Source: Flexithrix dorotheae DSM 6795 (GTDB lineage: Bacteria; Bacteroidota; Bacteroidia; Cytophagales; Flammeovirgaceae). Taken from it: 64,000 nt of DNA. The notes beneath the pieces were generated by a model. The model did no database searches, was not told where the DNA came from, and saw only the letters and a program-made list of their open reading frames with translations. Where the stretch lies: positions 248,001-312,000 of the forward strand of contig NZ_KB903487.1 in the NCBI RefSeq assembly GCF_000379765.1, in the 5' to 3' direction. Shown in pieces: positions 8,261 to 16,991 of the stretch (its first letter is position 1; each line of letters starts with the position of its first letter). The position numbers and the translations under genes were made by a program.

Positions 8261-9562
8261 ATGGAGATTCTGCTTAAAAACATCAAACTAATAGATAGTG
8301 GCCATCCCCTGCATAATCAGGCTGTTTTTATCGCTATTGAAAAGGGGGAAATTAGTAAGATTTCCAAAGATCCTATCGAAGGAAAAGCCAAATTTGAAGT
8401 AGAGGGAAAAGGACTTTCTGTGTCTCAGGGATGGTTTGATATGTGGTCTTCACTTTCAGAACCCGGGTTTGAATACAAAGAAGATATAGCTTCTCTAAGT
8501 GAGGCTGCTGCTTTTGGAGGATTTACGGATGTGGCAGTTTTACCCAATACCAATCCGGTGATCCAAACCAAAGATGCCATTAATTATATTAAAAATACCA
8601 GTAAGTTTTCTCCGGTGCAATTGCACAGTATAGCTGCATTAACAAAAAATGCAGAAGGAGAAGAAATTACTGAAATGATAGATTTGCATCATGCAGGAGC
8701 AATTGCATTTTCAGATGGTACAAATGCTATCTGGCATACAGGAGTAATGAGCAAGGCTCTTTTATATCTTCAGTCATTTGATGGTTTATTATTGACCAGA
8801 CCAGAAGATCCGCATTTAGGGAAAAATGGCCATATGCATGAAGGGGTAGCCAGTACTATGCTGGGCACCAGGGGACTGCCATCTATTTCAGAGGAATTAG
8901 CCATTTCGAGGGATTTATCTTTATTAAGATACACCGGAGGAAAAATTCATTTTGCCAATGTTTCTACAAAAAAGGGGATTTCATTAATCAGAGATGCCAA
9001 AAAAGAGGGCTTAAATGTGACTTGTGATGTAGCCGCCTATCAGGTAGCTTTTACCGATCATGAGTTAATGGGTTTTGATACCAACCTGAAAGTGAACCCG
9101 CCATTTAGGGGAAAAGAGGACTTAATCGCAATTTGGGATGGAATAGAAGATGGAACTATTGATGCGATCGTTTCTAATCATTCTCCTCAGGATCAGGAAA
9201 GTAAGCAATTAGAATTTGACCTGGCTGATTTTGGTATGATCAGCCTGGAAATTGCATTTTCCATTATCAACACCTACAAACCAGAAGGGATGGATGTATC
9301 AGTTCTTATTGACAGGTTTACAAAATTCCCAAGAAAAATCCTTAAGCAGGAATTGATAAGTATTGAGGAAGGAAACGAGGCGTGCCTTACCATTTTCGAT
9401 GAAAACTCAGAGTGGATATTCTCAAAAGAACATATTCAATCCAAATCAGTCAATACGCCATTTGTTGGGAAAGAACTTACCGGAAGAGCTTTGGGCATAA
9501 TAAATAATCAGCATTTCAAATATTTTGGTGATTTAGAGCAGAATTTTCTTGTAAAAAATTAG
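8261..9562 (+). CDS. Dihydroorotase-like amidohydrolase lacking catalytic metal ligands
   Basis: The 433-residue protein has the amidohydrolase fold of class I dihydroorotase: DVAVLPNTNP (about residue 92), HFANVSTKKG, and VNPPFRGKEDL. The first metal-binding motif, normally DxHxH/R after the first strand, reads D60-M-W-S-S, so both histidines are absent. The TDHAPH-type motif reads SNHSPQ with N306 in place of the usual aspartate. It is therefore probably inactive as a dihydroorotase. Non-catalytic PyrC-like proteins are known to act as structural partners of aspartate transcarbamoylase in some bacteria; whether that applies here is inference. No other pyrimidine gene adjoins it. Confidence 0.85.
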   Translation: MEILLKNIKLIDSGHPLHNQAVFIAIEKGEISKISKDPIEGKAKFEVEGKGLSVSQGWFDMWSSLSEPGFEYKEDIASLSEAAAFGGFTDVAVLPNTNPVIQTKDAINYIKNTSKFSPVQLHSIAALTKNAEGEEITEMIDLHHAGAIAFSDGTNAIWHTGVMSKALLYLQSFDGLLLTRPEDPHLGKNGHMHEGVASTMLGTRGLPSISEELAISRDLSLLRYTGGKIHFANVSTKKGISLIRDAKKEGLNVTCDVAAYQVAFTDHELMGFDTNLKVNPPFRGKEDLIAIWDGIEDGTIDAIVSNHSPQDQESKQLEFDLADFGMISLEIAFSIINTYKPEGMDVSVLIDRFTKFPRKILKQELISIEEGNEACLTIFDENSEWIFSKEHIQSKSVNTPFVGKELTGRALGIINNQHFKYFGDLEQNFLVKN

Positions 9563-9598
9563 GATTCTTTCACTTCATCGTAAAAATACATCAAGCCC

Positions 9599-10930
9599 AT
9601 GTCCGATACATTTATTGCCGTTCCTGAAGTAACCACCAATGGCAACATGATATTTGGGAAAAATTCAGGCAGAGAACCAAATGAAGCCCAGGCCATAATG
9701 CGTATACCAGCCATGGATCAGGAGGAGGATATGCTGGAATGTTCTTACATTAAAATACCACAGGTAAAAACTACCTATGAAGTTTTGTTGTCCAGGCCAT
9801 TCCATATGTGGGGTGCAGAAATGGGTACGAACGAGTTTGGGCTCACTATTGGAAATGAGGCAGTTTTTTCAAAAGTGAAGTCAGATAAAAAAAATGCTGG
9901 ACTAACTGGTATGGATATGTTGCGGGTGGCTTTGGAAAGATGCAAAACAGCTGACGAGGCTTTGGGAATGATTACAGGGTTGTTGGAAGAATATGGGCAG
10001 GATGCTTTCGGAGGATATAGAAATCAAAATTACTATTATAATAATAGTTTTATTATTGCCGATTCTGAAAAAGCCTGGGTCCTGGAGACTGTGGGGAAAC
10101 AATGGGCCGCTCAAATTGTGAAAGGATTTCGAAATATTTCCAATGGCTACACCATTGAGGAAGAGTTTGATTTACATAGTAAGGATCTGATGGATTTTGC
10201 CAGCAAGAATGGCTGGACTAAAAAAGGTAAAAGCTTTAATTTTCGGGAAGCATATTCTGAGTGGTTTTATACCCGAATGAGCAAAAGTAAAATCAGACAG
10301 AAAAAAGTAGCAGAGTTTGGGAACAGTTATAAAGGAAACTTTGATGTTTTGAGAGGAATTGAAATTTTATCTTCTCATAATCAAAAGGATAATTTTTCTC
10401 CAACAATGGCAAATACGAGTTCTATAAGTATGATGGCTACGGGCAGACTCAATCCTTTGCAAACTACCGGATCCATGCTGGTAGAAATAAGAAAGGACAA
10501 GCCATCTACTACCTGGCTCACCGGTACTTCGCTTCCTTGTAATTCTATTTTTAAGCCATTCTTTATTCCGGGTAATAATATTTATGAAGGGCTTACGAAA
10601 CAACCAAGCTCCATGGCAGATGAATCTTTTTGGTGGCAATCTGAAAGGTTTAATCGCTTAGTGTTGAAGCATTATCAGCAGGCCCGAAAAATATATAATA
10701 CAGAGCGGGAAAAAATTCAAAAAGATTTTATCTCCAAAGAAAAAGAAATATTTGCTTCGGGAAACCCTGAAGTGGATACCCTGAATGAGTTTTCTGAAAA
10801 ATCATTTACGCTTCATAAAAAGAAAATTCTGGAATGGAAATATCAAATGGGCAAGCAGAAACTCAATTCTTCTTCCATTTTTTACACAAATTACCTTAAA
10901 AAACTCAACAGAGAAGCTCATCTTTCTTAA
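9599..10930 (+). CDS. Secernin-like C69-family peptidase homologue
   Basis: This 443-residue protein matches the secernin branch of the Ntn-hydrolase C69 family: the N-terminal MSDTFIAVP segment, FGKNSGREPNEAQ (about residues 19-31), ECSYIKIPQVKTTYEVLLSR, MWGAEMGTNEFGLTIGNEAV, and AWVLETVGKQWAA. Bacterial relatives usually begin MCDT, where the cysteine becomes the N-terminal nucleophile; here the second codon is tcc (serine). A Ser nucleophile could still work, or activity may be lost. The C-terminal part is a helical extension rich in Lys and Glu. The gene follows the dihydroorotase-like gene after 36 bases, suggesting co-transcription, though no functional link is known to me. Confidence 0.85.
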   Translation: MSDTFIAVPEVTTNGNMIFGKNSGREPNEAQAIMRIPAMDQEEDMLECSYIKIPQVKTTYEVLLSRPFHMWGAEMGTNEFGLTIGNEAVFSKVKSDKKNAGLTGMDMLRVALERCKTADEALGMITGLLEEYGQDAFGGYRNQNYYYNNSFIIADSEKAWVLETVGKQWAAQIVKGFRNISNGYTIEEEFDLHSKDLMDFASKNGWTKKGKSFNFREAYSEWFYTRMSKSKIRQKKVAEFGNSYKGNFDVLRGIEILSSHNQKDNFSPTMANTSSISMMATGRLNPLQTTGSMLVEIRKDKPSTTWLTGTSLPCNSIFKPFFIPGNNIYEGLTKQPSSMADESFWWQSERFNRLVLKHYQQARKIYNTEREKIQKDFISKEKEIFASGNPEVDTLNEFSEKSFTLHKKKILEWKYQMGKQKLNSSSIFYTNYLKKLNREAHLS

Positions 10931-10955
10931 GAATCAAATCTTTTTTTACAACTAT

Positions 10956-10987
10956 TTTGCATAAAAAATATTAAGTCTATATTTTTG
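10956..10987 (+). promoter_or_regulatory. Promoter for the rplM-rpsI operon
   Basis: TTTG at 10956-10959 and TATTTTTG at 10980-10987 are separated by 20 bases, which closely matches the Bacteroidota housekeeping promoter (TTTG, about 19-21 bases, TAnnTTTG). Transcription would start near 10994, leaving an untranslated leader of about 90 bases before the GTG start of rplM. Confidence 0.65.
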
Positions 10988-11085
10988 CAATCCTTTTGGG
11001 AGAGGTGTCTTTATATTCTTTCTCAAATAAGGGAAGAAATTGTAAGGGCCAAGGCTCAAATATTTTAACAAAACTGATAAAGGTA

Positions 11086-11529
11086 GTGGATACTTTAAGT
11101 TATAAGACTATTTCTGCTAACAAAAGCACGGCACAGAAAGAATGGGTTCTAGTTGATGCTAAGGAAGCCATTTTAGGAAGGCTATCAAGCGAAGTAGCAA
11201 AGATAATCAGGGGAAAGTACAAGGCTAGTTACACCCCCCATGCAGATTGCGGTGACAATGTAATTGTGATTAATGCTGACCAGGTGAAGCTGACTGGTAA
11301 AAAGTGGACTGATAAAGTTTACTTGAGACACACTGGTTTCCCAGGAGGTCAAAGAAAATCTAATCCTTTAGATTTAAAGGCAAAATCTTCAACATTGTTA
11401 ATAGAAAATGCAGTGAGAGGAATGCTTCCAAAAACAAAATTAGGAAGAGCTTTATTTAAAAATCTTTATGTATATGAAGGTGCTGAGCACCCACATGAAG
11501 CGCAACAACCTAAAGAAATTAAATTATAA
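11086..11529 (+). CDS. rplM: 50S ribosomal protein L13
   Basis: The 147-residue product matches L13: DTLSYKTISANKSTAQKEW at the N-terminus (Bacteroidota form), LGRLSSEVAKIIRGK, HADCGDNVIVINADQV, and MLPKTKLGRALFKNLYVYEG. I set the start at GTG 11086, because related L13 proteins begin with MDTLSYK and the longer frame to 10996 runs through the promoter region. L13 binds 23S rRNA early in large-subunit assembly. The stop codon overlaps the start of rpsI by one base (TAATG), so the two are translationally coupled. Confidence 0.95.
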   Translation: MDTLSYKTISANKSTAQKEWVLVDAKEAILGRLSSEVAKIIRGKYKASYTPHADCGDNVIVINADQVKLTGKKWTDKVYLRHTGFPGGQRKSNPLDLKAKSSTLLIENAVRGMLPKTKLGRALFKNLYVYEGAEHPHEAQQPKEIKL

Positions 11530-11915
11530 TGGCAGTTATTAACACAATAGGCAGAAGAAAAAGTTCAGTAGCCAGAATTTACCTACAGGAAGGTAAAGGC
11601 GAAATTACTGTTAACAAAAAATCTCTGACTGAGTTTTTTCCTTCAGAAATTCTTAGAACCATCATCAATCAGCCAATCGTGACTTGTGGTGATCAGGGTA
11701 AATTTGATATCAGTGTAAATGTATACGGTGGAGGAACCACCGGACAAGCTGAGGCTATCAGATTGGCCATTGCCAGAGCATTGGTAGAAGTTGATCCTGA
11801 GAAAAGAGGATTAATCAAACCAGAAGGATTCCTGACCAGGGACCCAAGAATGGTGGAAAGAAAGAAATACGGTAGAAGAAAAGCTAGAAGGAAATTCCAG
11901 TTCAGTAAGCGTTAA
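11529..11915 (+). CDS. rpsI: 30S ribosomal protein S9
   Basis: This 128-residue protein carries the S9 signatures GRRKSSVARIYL, GGGTTGQAEAIRLAIARAL, and the basic C-terminal tail RKKYGRRKARRKFQFSKR that reaches the decoding site. It overlaps rplM by one base and is 92 bases upstream of rpsB. The order rplM-rpsI-rpsB-tsf is widely conserved. Confidence 0.97.
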   Translation: MAVINTIGRRKSSVARIYLQEGKGEITVNKKSLTEFFPSEILRTIINQPIVTCGDQGKFDISVNVYGGGTTGQAEAIRLAIARALVEVDPEKRGLIKPEGFLTRDPRMVERKKYGRRKARRKFQFSKR

Positions 11916-12007
11916 TTTTTATTGTTCAACTTGGCTGTTTGGTCGTATTCTCAATAGAATTCCATTGAGCAGTCAGTATTTTTAATTAATTTTTAAATAA
12001 TAATTTT

Positions 12008-12859
12008 ATGCCAAGATTAGAGTATAAAGATCTTCTTGACGCTGGGGTGCACTTTGGCCACCTTACCAGGAAATGGAATCCAAAAATGGCTCCTTACATT
12101 TTCATGGAGAGAAATGGAATCCACGTCATCGATTTGAACAAAACTTTAGCAGCGATTGATTCTGCTTCAGAGGTTATTAAAAATATTGTGAAGTCGGGGC
12201 GAAAAGTCATGTTCGTAGCGACTAAAAAGCAAGCAAAGCAAATTGTTTCTGCTGAGGCAGAGCGATTGAAAATGCCATATGTAACGGAGAGATGGTTAGG
12301 AGGGATGTTAACTAACTTTGCCACTGTTAGAAAGTCATTGAAAAAACTTTCTTCTATTGACAAGTTAATGAAAGATGAAGCCTTTAAAAACCTTGCAAAA
12401 AGGGAAAGGCTGATGAAAACCAGGGAAAAGGAAAAATTACAAAGAGTATTGGGAGGAATTTCTGATCAGAATAGACTACCTGCTGCCCTTTTTGTGATTG
12501 ATGTAAAGAGAGAACATATTGCAATAAAAGAAGCAAAAAGATTAAATATTCCGGTATTTGGTGTGGTGGATACAAACTCAGATCCTAGTGATGTTGATTA
12601 TGTTATTCCTGCAAATGACGATGCATTCAAATCAATTGCTTTAATTACCGAAACTATTGGTAAAGCTATTGAAGAAGGGTTGATGGAAAGAAAAAAGGAG
12701 AAAGATGATGCTAAGTTAAAGCAGGCTGAAGAGGCTAAGAAGGCAGTGGATGAAAAACCAAAGGCGGCAGAAAAAGCAGCTCCGGCAGTAGAGAAGAAAG
12801 CTGAAGCTCCTGCTCCTAAAGCGGAAGAGGCTGGAACTGAGAAAAAAGCGGATAACTAG
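12008..12859 (+). CDS. rpsB: 30S ribosomal protein S2
   Basis: The core (residues about 1-222) is typical S2: [42 protein letters not shown], and [24 protein letters not shown]. Residues about 223-283 form a low-complexity extension rich in Ala, Lys, Glu and Pro, as in many Bacteroidota S2 proteins. S2 sits on the back of the small subunit and is needed for S1 binding in other bacteria. The gene is followed by a 50-codon ORF and tsf. Confidence 0.96.
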   Translation: MPRLEYKDLLDAGVHFGHLTRKWNPKMAPYIFMERNGIHVIDLNKTLAAIDSASEVIKNIVKSGRKVMFVATKKQAKQIVSAEAERLKMPYVTERWLGGMLTNFATVRKSLKKLSSIDKLMKDEAFKNLAKRERLMKTREKEKLQRVLGGISDQNRLPAALFVIDVKREHIAIKEAKRLNIPVFGVVDTNSDPSDVDYVIPANDDAFKSIALITETIGKAIEEGLMERKKEKDDAKLKQAEEAKKAVDEKPKAAEKAAPAVEKKAEAPAPKAEEAGTEKKADN

Positions 12860-12897
12860 GAATTTAAGCATTAGTTGCTTCTTAAAATTATAAAAAA

Positions 12898-13050
12898 ATG
12901 ACAAATACAGAGATTCAAAATAAAATCACTGAGCTGAAAAAGCAGCAGTCTGAATTCTTCAAAAAGAAAAAAGCCGACAGAGATGCTTCGGCAATTGAGG
13001 CAATCAGAAAAGAGCTAAATGACTTGAAATCTCAGGTGAAATCAGCTTAA
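12898..13050 (+). CDS. Small charged coiled-coil protein between rpsB and tsf
   Basis: A 50-codon frame starts at ATG 12898 after an A-rich stretch. The product begins MTNTEIQNKITELKKQQ and is highly charged (mostly K, E, D, Q), with heptad-like spacing of hydrophobic residues predicting one or two helices. It lies 38 bases after rpsB and 152 bases before tsf on the same strand. I do not recognise the family. Its position within the ribosomal operon and its codon content suggest a translated small protein, possibly ribosome-associated, but that is inference. Confidence 0.6.
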   Translation: MTNTEIQNKITELKKQQSEFFKKKKADRDASAIEAIRKELNDLKSQVKSA

Positions 13051-13088
13051 TACTTGGTTAAAATCAGATATTGGTTTATCCATTTGAG

Positions 13089-13134
13089 GGGTTATATCAG
13101 TTGCTTCTATTTTCAGGAAGATCTAATATAACCC
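13089..13134 (+). terminator. Long-loop hairpin between the small ORF and tsf
   Basis: GGGTTATAT (13089-13097) pairs perfectly with ATATAACCC (13126-13134); the 28-base loop holds a weaker CTTC/GAAG hairpin. The right arm is followed by TTTATTC, a poor U-tract, so this could be an attenuator or processing site separating rpsB expression from tsf rather than a full terminator. Confidence 0.4.
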
Positions 13135-13202
13135 TTTATTCTTAATAAACAGAATCATTATTTTCATCGGAATAGATCATTAAAATTTAAAATTGAAATA
13201 AA

Positions 13203-14033
13203 ATGGCAATTACAGCAAAACAGGTAAATGAATTGAGACAAGCCACTGGTGCTGGAATGATGGATTGTAAAAATGCACTGGTAGAAGCTGGTGGTGATTT
13301 GGAAAAAGCAGTTGATATCCTTAGAAAAAAAGGACAGAAAGTTGCTGCAAAAAGAGCAGATAAGGAAGCTTCAGAAGGTAATGCATATACCTATGTTAGT
13401 GATGATAAATCAGAAGGAATCGCAGTTACCTTAAACTGTGAGACTGAGCCTGTTTCTAATACTGATGAATTTCAGTCCCTAGGAAAGTTAATAATCGATG
13501 CAGCTGTTGCTAACAAGCCAGCTTCTAAAGAAGATTTATTGAATCTTCAGGTAGAAGGAAAAGCTGTTTCTGAGTACATGGTTGAGCTTTCAGGTAAAAT
13601 CGGAGAGAAGATTGAAGTTTCAAACTATGCTTATATCAAAGGAGAGCAGGTTGTTGCTTATCTTCACGGAAGAAGTATTGCTGTGTTAGTAAACCTTTCA
13701 AATACTGAGGGAGAGGACTTTGAAGCTGTAGGAAAGGATATTGCCATGCAAATTGCTGCAATGAAACCAATCGCTGTAAATGAAGACGGAATCGATCCTG
13801 CTGTTGTAGAGAGAGAAAAGCAGGTTGGTATTGAAAAAGCAAAGGAAGAAGGAAAGCCTGAACATATCCTTGAAAGAATTGCTGAAGGATTTGTAAAGAA
13901 ATTCTACAAAGAGAATACTTTATTAAGCCAGGAGTTTGTAAAAGACTCAAAGGTAAATGTACAGCAATACCTTACCAGTGTTAAAAAAGGCCTTACAGTA
14001 AAAGAATTTGTAAGAGTTGGTATTGGAAGATAA
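13203..14033 (+). CDS. tsf: Elongation factor Ts
   Basis: This 276-residue protein begins with the UBA-like domain and EF-Ts signature (VNELRQATGAGMMDCKNALVEAGGD), followed by AVDILRKKGQ and the core segment LNCETEPVSNTDEF (usual form NCETDFVA). The C-terminal half carries the dimerisation segment and IAMQIAAMKP. EF-Ts catalyses GDP-GTP exchange on EF-Tu in the cytoplasm. The start ATG follows the family N-terminus. A rho-independent terminator begins 17 bases after the stop codon. Confidence 0.96.
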   Translation: MAITAKQVNELRQATGAGMMDCKNALVEAGGDLEKAVDILRKKGQKVAAKRADKEASEGNAYTYVSDDKSEGIAVTLNCETEPVSNTDEFQSLGKLIIDAAVANKPASKEDLLNLQVEGKAVSEYMVELSGKIGEKIEVSNYAYIKGEQVVAYLHGRSIAVLVNLSNTEGEDFEAVGKDIAMQIAAMKPIAVNEDGIDPAVVEREKQVGIEKAKEEGKPEHILERIAEGFVKKFYKENTLLSQEFVKDSKVNVQQYLTSVKKGLTVKEFVRVGIGR

Positions 14034-14050
14034 GGTTTTTCAATCGAAGG

Positions 14051-14087
14051 AAAAAGCCATTGTAGCAAGTCTGCAATGGCTTTTTTT
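14051..14087 (+). terminator. Rho-independent terminator after tsf
   Basis: AAAGCCATTG pairs with CAATGGCTTT around a 10-base loop, followed by a run of seven T (14081-14087). The A-rich left arm also allows weak termination of the opposing minus-strand glycosyltransferase gene, whose stop codon lies at 14086. Confidence 0.8.
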
Positions 14088-15108
14088 ATGGTAGCCAGAA
14101 ATCGAAAACAACATCATTCATACATTTAAAATGTCCTTTTGGGCATTTTTTAAAGCCTATTTTTGAACAGGGCCGGCATTTGATTTTATTGTTTTCGAAA
14201 ATAGAAAACTGGGTCTTATATGGATACATTCCGAAAAAGGGAGAGGTACTTCCCCAGATGGAAAATATTCTTTTTTTAAAAGCGCTGGCAATATGCATAA
14301 GACCTGAATCGTGCGTAAATACAGCATCAGCATTTCGTACAATAGAGGCTGATTGGTTGAGGTTAAATTTACCACATCCATTGAAAATTACCGCTTTCTT
14401 TTTAAGTTCTTCCAGTCCCTTTTTATAGTATTTATTTTCTTTCGATCGATCGAAAAAATTTGCTATTTCCTCACCGGTTTTCTCATCCTCTTTTCCTCCC
14501 AATAATATGACAGGTTTATTTATTCTGTCACACAACTCAATCATTCTCTTTAAGGGAAGTTTTTTAGTGGCATGCTGTCCACCAATAGCAAATACAAAGT
14601 ATTTTTCCCGATGGGTTTCCGGCAACCAGGATACTTCTACTTCATCTTTTTCCGGAATAAAATAATCGAGTCCCAGTCCGTCATTTTTTACACCCAGAGG
14701 CTTTAAAGCATCTAGATAGCGATCCACAATATGCACATTGGGTAATTTATTTACCTTAAAATTTACATAAAGCCATTTTTGAATATTCAATTTTTGGAAA
14801 GAGGAAGATTTTTTCCCCAATTGGGTCTTTATAATTTTCGTCCTAAGGTTTTTATGCAGATCGATTACAAAATCAAAATTTTCTTGTTTCAGGCTTTTTA
14901 TTAACTGTCCCAGGTTTTCATTATAATAATGGACTTTATCTATATAAGGATTATTTTCCACTATGATTCGGTATTGTTCTTTTGTGGCAAAATGTACCTC
15001 CACATCTTTTAGTTGGGTTTTTGCTGCACGAATAGCCGGAGTGGTAAGCACAATGTCACCAATGGAGGAAAACCGGATGATCAGAATTTTTTTGATTTCA
15101 GATGCCAT
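14086..15108 (-). CDS. Glycosyltransferase family 9 (heptosyltransferase-like)
   Basis: This 340-residue protein begins KKILIIRFSSIGDIVLTTPA, the ADP-heptose:LPS heptosyltransferase start motif, and has FVFAIGGQHATKKLP, ILLGGKEDEKTGEEIA and AVFTHDSGLMHIASAF in the donor-binding half. It probably adds a heptose or similar sugar to lipopolysaccharide at the inner membrane face. I chose ATG at 15108 (M-A-S-E) over a 25-residue upstream extension to 15183. A C-terminal cysteine cluster (CRPCSKIGFKKCPKGHFKC) is often seen in this family in Bacteroidota. Divergent context; ends within the tsf terminator. Confidence 0.88.
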   Translation of the reverse strand: MASEIKKILIIRFSSIGDIVLTTPAIRAAKTQLKDVEVHFATKEQYRIIVENNPYIDKVHYYNENLGQLIKSLKQENFDFVIDLHKNLRTKIIKTQLGKKSSSFQKLNIQKWLYVNFKVNKLPNVHIVDRYLDALKPLGVKNDGLGLDYFIPEKDEVEVSWLPETHREKYFVFAIGGQHATKKLPLKRMIELCDRINKPVILLGGKEDEKTGEEIANFFDRSKENKYYKKGLEELKKKAVIFNGCGKFNLNQSASIVRNADAVFTHDSGLMHIASAFKKRIFSIWGSTSPFFGMYPYKTQFSIFENNKIKCRPCSKIGFKKCPKGHFKCMNDVVFDFWLP

Positions 15109-15199
15109 TGAGAAAGTAGGTGTGAAGTGAAGGGTAAGTAGTGATTTTAATTCTCCTAAAGTTTTAATGTCAATAAAAACCAAATTAAAGCCAATAAGT

Positions 15200-15979
15200 T
15201 TAACTGGCTTTAATTTTTTGCCTTACAGCTTCAAATAGAACTGTACCGGTGGCAACCGAAACATTTAAGGAACTTACCTTTCCGGACATGGGGATTTTAG
15301 CCAGTTCATCCGCTATCCTGATCAAATCATTGGATATTCCGGTTTCTTCCGAGCCCATAATTATAGCAGTAGGAATTGTATAATCAATTTTATAGATATC
15401 TTCTTCTGCCTTTTCGGTGCAGGCAATTACCTGTAAACCAGAATCCTGCAGGTACCTCACGGTATCTTTTAAACTAACTTCCCTGCATACCTGAATGTGG
15501 TTCAATGCTCCTGCAGAGGTTTTGAGCGCATCCGGACCAATTTGAGCAGCCCCTTTATGCGGAATTACAATTGCATTTACTCCGGCACATTCTGCAGTTC
15601 TCGAAATGGCCCCAAAATTCCTTACATCTGTAATCTGATCCAGAATTAAAATAAATGGAGTTTTCCCTTCTGCAAATAAATTGGTAATGATATTATCCAA
15701 AGAGGCATAGGTAATAGAAGAAAGAAATGCAACCGCACCCTGATGGGCTTTTAAGGTGAATTTATTGAGTTTCTCGAGCGGAACTTTAGCTATTGGTACA
15801 TTATTATCGTTGGCCATATTGACCAATGATTTGAGATGGTCATTTTTTATATCTCTTTGAATATATAATTTGTCGATTTCCTTGCCCGCCTCAAGTGCTT
15901 CTGCAATTGGATTAATCCCATAAATTAAAGCACTGCTTTCAGGTTTTTTGCCTCTTCCTCTATTAAATTTTTTATACAT
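15200..15979 (-). CDS. rlmB: 23S rRNA (guanosine-2'-O-)-methyltransferase RlmB / TrmH family
   Basis: The protein has the N-terminal substrate-binding domain (ALIYGINPIAEALEAGKEIDKLYI) and the SPOUT-fold catalytic domain with its three motifs: NFGAISRTAECAGVNAIVIP, AIIMGSEETGIS, and IPMSGKVSSLNVSVATGTVL. It should 2'-O-methylate a guanosine in 23S rRNA using S-adenosylmethionine. I prefer the ATG at 15979 (MYKKFNRGRGKK, 259 residues), as in relatives; an upstream ATG at 16027 would add 16 basic residues. TrmH-type tRNA methylation is the alternative. Confidence 0.88.
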   Translation of the reverse strand: MYKKFNRGRGKKPESSALIYGINPIAEALEAGKEIDKLYIQRDIKNDHLKSLVNMANDNNVPIAKVPLEKLNKFTLKAHQGAVAFLSSITYASLDNIITNLFAEGKTPFILILDQITDVRNFGAISRTAECAGVNAIVIPHKGAAQIGPDALKTSAGALNHIQVCREVSLKDTVRYLQDSGLQVIACTEKAEEDIYKIDYTIPTAIIMGSEETGISNDLIRIADELAKIPMSGKVSSLNVSVATGTVLFEAVRQKIKAS

Positions 15980-16076
15980 ACTTTTTTGTTTTCTTTTATT
16001 TAAACCTCCTTCTTTTGCCAGCCCCATTAATTTTTTTAGAATAAAAATATTATCCTTTCTTTAATGGGGCGGAGGA

Positions 16077-16787
16077 TCAATCAATATTTTTCTGATGGAA
16101 AAAAGTTGGTGGTCGATCTTCCTTTAAATTAAACATAATGGCAGACAGCCACCCCATTCCCTTCCTGTCATAAACACAACCAGTGTCCAATTTATAATTG
16201 ATTTCTGACTTTATTTTCCAATACTCGGTAGGTTGATGGCCAATTACCTGAATACAATTGGGAATTTTTGCCAGTTCTGACTTATTAAAAATAAAAGAGC
16301 CGGGAATTCTTAAATCTATACTCAGGCTTAAATCTATTTTGTAATTATTCTGCCTGAAAATCTTGCTGTTTATACCTCCATGAGTAGCCAGGATTTTGGT
16401 CCCATTAGCATTTTCTACCAATATATATCTTTTAGAGGCTTCAAAGAAAAATGACATTTCTGCAAGAATCTCCTGAATCTGGTCTCTTGAATCAATATTT
16501 AGGCAATTTTTAATTGATTTGATTGTTTCCATCCCTCCCATTCTCAGCCACAATTCTTTTGCCCATGCTTTATTTCGGTTCATGCAATAATATTCATGAT
16601 TTCCCAAAAGCATCTCAAAGTTATTCTTTTTTACAAAGGAAAAGGTTTCATAAGACCTTTTTCCCTTATTAATAATATCTCCAAGCAAAACAATACGGTT
16701 GTCTTGCACGGGAATTTTCCCTAATAATGCTTTGAAAGTCTCAAAGCAACCGTGGATATCTCCTATAAAAGTTAAATAAGTATCCAA
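16077..16787 (-). CDS. Calcineurin-like metallophosphoesterase (PPP/symmetric ApaH-like)
   Basis: This 236-residue protein shows the serine/threonine phosphatase-type motifs GDIHGC (residues 9-14), GNHEYY, THGGIN, and VIGHQPTEY. The second motif, usually GDxxDRG, reads GDIINKG, replacing the Asp and Arg used in catalysis and phosphate binding by Asn and Lys. Metal ligands otherwise look complete, so it may act on phosphoproteins or dinucleoside polyphosphates with altered activity. Substrate is unknown. It stands alone, 49 bases downstream (minus strand) of nothing obvious, in convergent or tandem order with rlmB. Confidence 0.8.
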   Translation of the reverse strand: MDTYLTFIGDIHGCFETFKALLGKIPVQDNRIVLLGDIINKGKRSYETFSFVKKNNFEMLLGNHEYYCMNRNKAWAKELWLRMGGMETIKSIKNCLNIDSRDQIQEILAEMSFFFEASKRYILVENANGTKILATHGGINSKIFRQNNYKIDLSLSIDLRIPGSFIFNKSELAKIPNCIQVIGHQPTEYWKIKSEINYKLDTGCVYDRKGMGWLSAIMFNLKEDRPPTFFHQKNID

Positions 16788-16991
16788 TCTAGTTCAACTT
16801 ATATATCAGTATCAGAAAGAAAAAACAGAGGTTAAACTCCATTATTTTGAATAAAGAGGCAAACTCTCTTGTTCATTTACCATTTTAAAATTTGTCAAAA
16901 CAAAAGAGAAAACATCAAATTGCAAGAATATTAAATTAAATAATTTAGAAATGATTGAAAAAAGTGATCTTCGGAAGGACAATCAATCTAT

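Noticed and set aside
12094-12904. Antisense ORFs opposite rpsB
   Set aside because: Antisense to a highly conserved ribosomal protein gene; low-complexity Phe/Leu/Ser frames.
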